From: Syntrophaceae bacterium UBA2251
GTDB lineage: Bacteria > Desulfobacterota > Syntrophia > Syntrophales > UBA2251
Assembly (NCBI GenBank): GCA_002347815.1
Contig: DDXV01000016.1
Span: 90,368-108,284, forward strand
Length of the DNA: 17,917 bases
Direction: 5' to 3'
Part shown: in pieces, positions 11,710-17,917 of the stretch
How positions within the stretch are numbered: the first letter of the stretch is position 1
How the letters are laid out: each line of letters begins with the position of its first letter
The notes under the pieces: model-generated
What the model was told of the DNA's origin: nothing
The model's database searches: none
What the model saw: the letters and a program-made list of their open reading frames with translations, nothing else
Position numbers and translations under genes: made by a program

Positions 11710-14700
11710 ATGCCGGAACGGTCCGTTTTCATGACAACGAAGATGAGACTCTCCCTTATCGCTTGTTTCTCGATCCTTCTTCTTTTTCCCGCCGCCACGG
11801 CATGGGCCAAGGAAACGGCATACGGCTGGACCGTCGGGAGTGCGCACGACGGGCGCGGCAGCATCCTGTATACGAGCAACAGCGGCCAGACCTGGACCTA
11901 CCAGGGGGGGGGGCCAGATCGCGAACGTCGATCTGTCGGGCGTCTACGCCGTCAACGGACGCACCGCCTATGTCGTGGGAGATTCCGACAGCGGCTACGG
12001 GACCATCTACCGAACGACGGACGCGGGGGCGGCGTGGACCAGGCTGGGCACGCCGGCAGATGTTCCCGATGTCTTTCTCGCCAAGGTTCACGGCTACGGA
12101 AATCAGAAGGTCTGGGCGGTCGGTATGGGTACGATCCTCCGGACCAACGACGGCGGACAGACCTGGAAGAACACCTGTCCCGCCGAATACGCCGGGACGC
12201 TGTTACAGGGCGTCACGACGACCGACGGCGTCCACGTCTGGGTGACCGGCGGTAATAAGAATGGATATGCCACCATTCTGTACAGCGACAACGCCGGCGC
12301 GTCCTGGACGCGGCAGAGCGCCGGCGACGTCCCCGTCGTGGATCACATCATCGGTATCGCCGCAGCCGATAACAAGAGACTCTGGGCCGTCGGCGGCAGC
12401 TCCTCTGGTGGCCCGGGAAATGTCGTTCTGGCCACGACGGACGGTGGCGCCACGTGGGTGAAGGTGAGCGACGTCGGCATGGGCGACGGGAACGAGGTCT
12501 CCGCCGTCGACGCCTCGACGGTCTGGACCGCCATGGACAACTGCGTGCAATGGTCCGTCGACGGTGGTGCGACCTGGCAAAGCCACACCACGAATTTCGC
12601 GACCAAGGGGATCAGCGGCATCAGCGCCGATCGGGCGTGGGCGGCCACCAACGGCGCGCATCGCTATCCCGGCACCATCTACGCTACCACCGACGGCGGT
12701 GCGACGTGGACCGTAACCACCACGGGGACGGACGGGGCCGACCTTCCGTACCTCGAGACCGTCTCCATGTCCACGACCACCAGGGAGGTCTACCCTCAAG
12801 CGGTGGAAAACGCCAAGGCGAATGCCGATGCGGCGGCGGCCCGGATGCCTGCGGCAGCGACCATGGTCAAGGTCTCCGAGGCCGGGTCCGTGGGGGCCAA
12901 TCCCTTCGGCCTGAGATTCTACGGCGATCCCACCCAGAACCGCCTCATCGTCCGCAGCCTCAGCTCCAGCACCGCGTACAACGGCGTCCTGGGGACGGCG
13001 ACCTCCGGGATGAACTACGCGATCTACGGCGAGAAGACCGCCATGAACGCCTGGGTCACGACGGGCAACGAGCTGACGCGGTTCATCGACGGCCGAGGCC
13101 TGACCGCCGGGACGCTCGTCAAGGGGCTGGAGCGGGGGCTCGGCATGAAGGACACCGGAACCCATGACGCCATCTTCGAAATGGCGGTCGTCGTCGGCAA
13201 CACGGCCAATCCGCATCTGCTGCGCCCCACGCGAAATCCGGATCCCACGGTGTTCAGCACAAATCCCGCGGACTACGGGACGAACGGTGCTTTCCCCGCC
13301 GATGCGCAGACCGCCGGCATCGGGACCGGCGCGGCGGCGGAGGCCGTGTATTTCAACTACAAGACCGCCTATGCGAACTGGGCGCAGAAGGCCTATTCCA
13401 CAAGTCCCTCTCCCTGGACGCAGTTGGGCTATACCTACTACTGGGGACGGGCGGAAAACGTTCCTGCGAATTTGCAGGATATCCAGGGGATGTCCGAGTT
13501 CATCCTGCTGGGCGGCACGGGAAATTCCGATCCTGCGAAGACACCCTCCGGCACGAACGAGGCGGGGCGATTGATCGCCGTCGGCATCTACGCGCCGCAG
13601 TCCTATCTCTACACGAAAAACAACGGCATAACATTCAGCGACGCCGCCGACGCGCAGTACGGCAACGGCTTTCCCAACTTCAATGTCACCGGCGCCTGCG
13701 ACACGCTCTGGGCCGGCGCCGACTTCCAGGCCGGCGAGAGCCTGAACGCCGCCTCGCCCAACACGATCACCGTAGGCGCCGGCGGTGTCGTCAGCGGTGG
13801 GCAGGGCATCCTGGTAGGGTCGCAAAACTATACGGTCACAAACGCAGGCCTCATCACGGCAACCGCGGATACGAATAAATTCAACCTTGCCGGAAGCGAG
13901 AATATTGCGCTGCTGTTCACGGGCGACACCCATACCGTGCCGTATACCGGCTCCGTGAAGAATACCCTGATCAATTCGGGAACCATTACGGCACCGGGGG
14001 CCGATGGAACGGCCGTGACGGCCTGGGCGGGAAACACCGAGATCACCACCACCGGGACCATCACCGGGACGGGAGATGGGTACGCCATCAAGACGGGTTC
14101 GGGCAATGACACGGTCCGCATCGACGGCGGCACAGTGATGGGCCATATCGACCTGGGAACGGGCAGCAATGCCCTGGCCGTCCGCACCGGCGGGACACTC
14201 ACCGGCAAGATCACGGCCGGTGAGGGGACCGTGGTCACGGTGGACGGCGGCACGCTCAACATGACCGGCGGAACGATTCAGGCGGGCGGGATTACCGGCG
14301 GGAACGCCGCCGACACCATCACGATATCCGGCGGCGTCGTGAACGGCGGCATTCAGGGCGGGACGGGCAACGATACGGTCACGCTGTCCGGCGGCCGGGT
14401 GAACGGCAACATCGACCTCGGCGCCGACGCCGGAGACCTCTTGAACGCCAACGGCGCCTCCATCGGTTTTGCCCTGTCCAGAGCTTCACAGTCTACGGCG
14501 AAGATCCGGGGTGTTCAAAACGCGAAGATCGCCGACACGGGCACCGTGACGCTGATCCCGCAGATCGCCGAGACAACGACCATCCGGAACCAGGAAAGTT
14601 TTCTCATCATCGAACCCAATGCGGGCGGATCGCTTCAAACAAATTCCGCGCAAATCCAGGTCCAGAACGATCCCGCCTACCCGATGCTCCGTTTTTCCGT

Positions 14701-15868
14701 CAGCCGGACCGGAAACAAACTGTTTCTCGTCTCTTCGCGCGACAACGCATATTATACCTTGAACGGAGGGAACGCCTCTCTCGGCGCCGTGCTGGATGCG
14801 CTGGCCGATTCCGCCGATATCGGCGCGGATATGCAAAGGGTCCTCGGGGCGCTCGACGCTTCGGGAGACCCATCGAACGCAGCAAGGCTTCAGCCGGTGG
14901 TCGACAACGGTATGCTCCAGGCAAGCAGCGCCGCTCTGGATGGATTTCTCGGCTCGGTCCAGAACCGGCTCGATTACGCCCGGTCCGGTCAAGGCGCTGC
15001 AGGTACAGGAATCTCGACGGGTGATTCGCCCGTTGACAGGGCCATGTGGGCGCAGATGTTCGGAAGCCGCATGAGCCAGGATCCCCGTGACGGAAACGGA
15101 AGCGGAGGATACGACTCCTCCATGGGGGGCGTAGCCGCCGGTTACGACATCTTGATCGGCGACGCGTTGCGATGCGGCGGCGGGTTCGGATACGCCCATA
15201 ACCGGATCCGGCCGGAAGACAACGGCGGCAAGACCGACGCGGACAGCTACCAGGGGACCCTGTACGCAGATCTCGCCAGGGGCGCCAATTACATCAACGG
15301 CGCCTTTTCTCTCGCTTACCATGATTACCACAGCTCAAGAAATATCGTTTTCCCGGGCGTCCGGCGCACCGCAGACAGCGAATACGACGGGCGGCAGGTA
15401 GCGCTTTCCCTGGAGGCGGGGCATGCGGTGAAAAAGGGGGATTTCCAATGGACTCCCTTCGCCTCGATCCGGTACGACCACCTGCGCATTGAAGATTACA
15501 TGGAAAAGAGTGCGGGGGATCTGAATCTGAAGGTGGATCGACAGCATTACGATACGGTCCGATCCGGGCTGGGCGTGAAAATGGGCTATAACGCAAACGG
15601 GTCGTACGGCGCCTTCCTGTCCGAACTGCGCGCCAAGTGGTTATACGACCTGCTGAGCGACCGCCAGCAAATCACGTCGACCTTCGCGGGCGGCGGCACT
15701 TCCTTTGTCACAAGCGGATCCCGTCCTGCCCGAAGCGGTTTGGGCCTCGGGGCAAGAATCGCCCTGGCGACACGGTACAACATCGAGCTTTCCCTGGACT
15801 ATGATTTCGAAATCCGGGAAGATTTTCACAGCCACTCTGGTTACGTCAATGTCCGGTATTCCTTTTAG
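11710..15868 (+). CDS. Phase-variable autotransporter (reading frame broken at a G10 tract)
   Basis: Type V secreted surface protein. The ATG at 11710 has GGGAG eight nt upstream and encodes a signal peptide (hydrophobic core LSLIACFSILLLFPAATAWA, likely cleavage after residue 33), then a first Asp-box (SNSGQTW). At the G10 run (11904-11913) the frame as given goes astray and stops by 12255. The remainder is open one frame over to 15868. With nine G the protein is continuous (…WTYQGGG-QIANVDL…) and 1385 aa long. Passenger: about seven Asp-box/Ycf48-like repeats (DGGATW type, to ~12770), an unrecognised domain (~12780-13740), a Gly-rich right-handed beta-helix with GTGNDTVTLSGG-type repeats (~13740-14470), and a linker. 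The barrel starts near 15022 (VDRAMWAQMFGS) and ends in YSF, a typical outer-membrane C-terminus. Function is probably adhesion or surface interaction. A sequencing slip is the main alternative. Confidence 0.85.
11904..11913. repeat. G10 tract, putative phase-variation switch
   Basis: Ten G spanning codons 65-68 of the autotransporter. The N-terminal frame (codons starting at 11710 + 3n) and the body frame (ending at 15868) differ by one base, and the switch falls at this tract. Loss of one G or gain of two restores a single frame. The present length reads as OFF. Confidence 0.85.
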
Positions 15869-16706
15869 GGGCGTCGGGCGGCTTTTTCTGTTCGTCCTTG
15901 CCGTTGCCGCGTCCGGCTGCACCCTGCATCCCGGCGGTGCGGCTGAACGGATTGCCGCCGATGCTGCGTGGGAGAAGTCCTACATACAGACGAGTCATTT
16001 CGTCCTGACGAGCTGGCATCGCTTTTCCAAGCCGGGAGAGCCGTTGACCGTTTACATCGAGGGCGATGGAAAGGCATGGCTGTCCCGCTCCCGCCTGTCG
16101 GAAGATCCGACTCCCCTGGATACCCTCGTTGCGGACCTTGCGAGGGGCGATCCCTCGGCAAACGTGGCTTACTTGGCGAGGCCGGGGCAATATGCCGCGT
16201 CCGGGTCCGCTTTGTGCGATGCCGCGTACTGGGCCGGCAGACGTTTCTCGGAGGAGGTGATCACCGCCGTCGATGAGTCCGTCGATCGGCTCCGGCAGAA
16301 AGCGAAGGCGACGAAGATCCATCTGGTCGGGTACTCGGGGGGCGCTGCCGTTGCCGTTCTCATTGCGGCGCGCAGGTACGACGTGATCGGCGTGCGGACA
16401 ATCGCGGGAAACCTCGACCATAAAGCCCTAAATGAATACCACCGGGTCGACGCGCTGAGCGGCTCGCTGAACCCGATCGATTATGCGTCTGATGTCTCCC
16501 GTATTCCGATGCGCCATTTCGTCGGCACAAAAGATCGCGTCGTCCCGGCCTTCATCGTGCAATCGTTCGCCCGAAGAACGGGGGACCTGTCCTGCCGGAG
16601 CGTGACGGAAGTGGAAGGGGCAACGCATTCCACAGGCTGGCGTGAAAAGTGGGTCAGCCTTCTCCTCGATCCTTTGTTGGCGGCTCCTGGGAGGATGGTC
16701 GATTAG
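15849..16706 (+). CDS. Secreted alpha/beta-hydrolase lipoprotein
   Basis: 285-aa predicted serine hydrolase anchored by a lipid. The N-terminus (RLFLFVLAVAASGC) is a type II signal peptide with lipobox AASG/C, lipidated Cys24. The catalytic triad is visible: Ser163 in GYSGG (161-165), Asp229 in GTKDRVV and His260 in EGATHS. PxxYIEGDG (near 67-74) is the strand/oxyanion-loop region typical of esterase/lipase-like proteins. The substrate is unknown. The start overlaps the last 20 bp of the autotransporter gene in another frame. An open frame extends further upstream, but only the 15849 ATG gives a proper signal peptide. No clear ribosome site is seen, so translation may depend on ribosomes finishing the autotransporter. 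It might process or cooperate with that surface protein (inference). Confidence 0.88.
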   Translation: MSGIPFRGVGRLFLFVLAVAASGCTLHPGGAAERIAADAAWEKSYIQTSHFVLTSWHRFSKPGEPLTVYIEGDGKAWLSRSRLSEDPTPLDTLVADLARGDPSANVAYLARPGQYAASGSALCDAAYWAGRRFSEEVITAVDESVDRLRQKAKATKIHLVGYSGGAAVAVLIAARRYDVIGVRTIAGNLDHKALNEYHRVDALSGSLNPIDYASDVSRIPMRHFVGTKDRVVPAFIVQSFARRTGDLSCRSVTEVEGATHSTGWREKWVSLLLDPLLAAPGRMVD

Positions 16707-16830
16707 AACCGCACTCCCTGATTCACCCCGTCGGGAAGGCTCCGGAAGTGCAGTCTCCCGTCGAGACGACCCCCCGGGCCAATCTCGATACGGCCGGGAC
16801 AGCAGAAGCGGCTCTTCGGCTGCGCCGGCT

Positions 16831-17784
16831 TCACGACAGGAGAGCGAAGACCGTCGGGACCACCACCGGGCTGAGAACAATGTGGGTGAAGGTGAGCAGC
16901 GTGGCGGTTTTCGCGGCGCAATCGTACCGGGCCGCGAAGACGGGGCCAAGGATGGCGGCCGGCATGGCGCTGATGAGGACCAGAATCTGTCGGTTTTCCA
17001 CGTCGACGTTCAGCAGGCCCGCGAGAAGATCGTTGAACCAGGGCTGGAAAAGCATTTGCACAAGGATGGATACCATGATTAAGCCCCAGAATCCGCGCAT
17101 CGGGTGCAACGAAAGCTGGAGCCCGAGAATCAGGGCCGAGATGACCACGGTTGCCCCCTGTATCATCTTCAGGGTCTCCATGATGGTGTCGACCACGGGC
17201 GTCCCAGCCGGGATGTCGACGCGGGACAGGGTGAGTCCGAGGAGGACGGACAGAAATATGGGCGACAGGAAGTAGTCTTTCACCAATCTGCGAACGTCCC
17301 GATTCGCCTCAAGCGTTCCTCCGAAATACATGGCCACGGCCGGACACAAGATGAAGATCGGCAGGCCCACGCCGAGTTCGCTGATGATGATCCCCTCGGC
17401 AAGCGCCCGGGGGTTGTTCGCAAAGGCGAACTGGATGATCGGATATCCGATCAGCGCGGACGAGCCGAAGGACGACACGATCATCAGCGCACCGGTGCTC
17501 TGGCGGTCGAACTTCAATATGAGTCCCGCGAGCCAGCTGATTGCCAGCGAGACGACCCCCGACAGGAATATGACCAGAACGGGGAGCAGGCTCTCGGTCG
17601 ACAGCCGGTGCGTCCAGAGCTGATAAACGATCGTGGCCGGCAAGACCGCCTGAGTGAGCAGCCTGGCGAACAGCTGGCTGTCTTCCTGCCTCAGCACCCC
17701 TTTATACTTCAACAGATACGCGGCGACAACCAAAAGGGTAAAGGCAGTCACTGTTTCCGCCACATACAGACTCACGGCCGACAT
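16831..17784 (-). CDS. AEC-family (auxin efflux carrier-like) permease
   Basis: 317-aa very hydrophobic protein with about ten transmembrane segments in the two-half arrangement of the AEC family (e.g. segments near 10-26, 66-90, 103-120, 130-152, 169-186, 206-228, 232-252, 264-284, 295-316). Bacterial members export or import organic acids such as malate, malonate or lactate; the substrate here cannot be read. It is convergent with the hydrolase gene, 124 bp away, and not part of the catabolic operon. The ATG at 17784 has GGGAGGG nine nt upstream. An organic-acid transporter would suit an organism degrading carboxylic acids, but the linkage is only by proximity. Confidence 0.9.
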   Translation of the reverse strand: MSAVSLYVAETVTAFTLLVVAAYLLKYKGVLRQEDSQLFARLLTQAVLPATIVYQLWTHRLSTESLLPVLVIFLSGVVSLAISWLAGLILKFDRQSTGALMIVSSFGSSALIGYPIIQFAFANNPRALAEGIIISELGVGLPIFILCPAVAMYFGGTLEANRDVRRLVKDYFLSPIFLSVLLGLTLSRVDIPAGTPVVDTIMETLKMIQGATVVISALILGLQLSLHPMRGFWGLIMVSILVQMLFQPWFNDLLAGLLNVDVENRQILVLISAMPAAILGPVFAARYDCAAKTATLLTFTHIVLSPVVVPTVFALLS

Positions 17785-17857
17785 GGCTCATCGCCCTCCC
17801 GGTATTCTCGATCGGACACACGAGGTTGCCACTTGACTTCGCCATAAATACGGCTCT

Positions 17858-17869
17858 ACTGAATTCAGT
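17858..17869. promoter_or_regulatory. 12-bp palindrome upstream of the permease gene
   Basis: ACTGAATTCAGT is a perfect dyad 74 bp upstream of the permease start. It might be an operator; it is short enough to be chance and no clear promoter hexamers are seen next to it. Confidence 0.2.
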
Positions 17870-17917
17870 GCTCCAGCATCTTCATAGAAAATCCGGTTCA
17901 TCCGGTTGATGCGTACT

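Noticed and set aside
12203..14146. 647-codon open frame on the minus strand
   Set aside because: Antisense shadow of the autotransporter passenger, with repeat-driven low-complexity composition and no ribosome site or domain.
11840..15868. Autotransporter starting at the GTG at 11840
   Set aside because: This would have no signal peptide and no ribosome site, and its first ~25 residues are an out-of-frame reading of the real N-terminus. Starting at 11710 with a frame change at the G10 tract explains everything better.
16707..16830. Bidirectional terminator between the convergent hydrolase and permease genes
   Set aside because: Only a 5-bp stem (GTCTC/GAGAC near 16754-16768) without a T-run can be found. 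Termination there may be Rho-dependent.
1..17917. tRNA, rRNA, CRISPR array, insertion sequence or prophage genes
   Set aside because: No cloverleaf, spaced repeat array, transposase or integrase coding sequence was seen on either strand.

Overview
The window is GC-rich DNA from a Gram-negative bacterium. The surface genes show this: an autotransporter with a C-terminal beta-barrel and a lipoprotein with a lipobox. Strong GGAGG-type ribosome binding sites and a dense operon of CoA-thioester enzymes (acyl-CoA dehydrogenases, thiolase-fold/DUF35 proteins, a BKACE enzyme) point to an anaerobic fatty- or aromatic-acid degrader, most likely Desulfobacterota such as the Syntrophales. That placement is inference from gene content; no rRNA or other marker gene is present.

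Left part (1-10176, all minus strand): one catabolic operon, read right to left. A TetR regulator starts just inside a perfect 34-bp palindrome (10143-10176), its probable operator. Its stop codon overlaps the start of a PHP-domain protein. Then come two thiolase-fold proteins, an SCP2-SCP2-DUF35 fusion, a stand-alone DUF35 protein, a DUF849/BKACE enzyme, two acyl-CoA dehydrogenases and, after a likely terminator, an acyl-CoA ligase cut by the left window edge. The inferred logic is: ligase activates an acid, dehydrogenase(s) desaturate it, the thiolase-like/DUF35 assembly breaks a C-C bond, and BKACE moves a beta-keto acid's acyl group to CoA. No hydratase, hydroxyacyl-CoA dehydrogenase or ETF is in the window. 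Several enzymes lack textbook catalytic residues. Both thiolase-fold proteins lack the nucleophilic Cys and the GHP His. One dehydrogenase lacks a Glu at both known base positions, and the other has Asp at one of them.

Middle part (10177-11709): two small minus-strand genes, a two-helix membrane protein and a degenerate PilZ protein. They are followed by a 525-bp AT-richer intergenic region with a 13-G tract and a near-consensus sigma70 promoter (TTGACA-N17-TATACT) facing right.

Right part (11710-16706, plus strand): a large autotransporter gene whose signal-peptide frame and main body are out of register exactly at a run of ten G (11904-11913). Nine (or twelve) G would give one continuous 1385-residue protein. 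This is the signature of a phase-variable (slipped-strand) surface protein caught in the OFF state, although a homopolymer sequencing error must be excluded. Its passenger begins with Asp-box/Ycf48-like repeats, continues with an unrecognised domain and a Gly-rich beta-helix, and ends in a barrel. A secreted lipoprotein alpha/beta hydrolase overlaps its 3' end by 20 bp.

Far right: a convergent minus-strand AEC-family permease (16831-17784).
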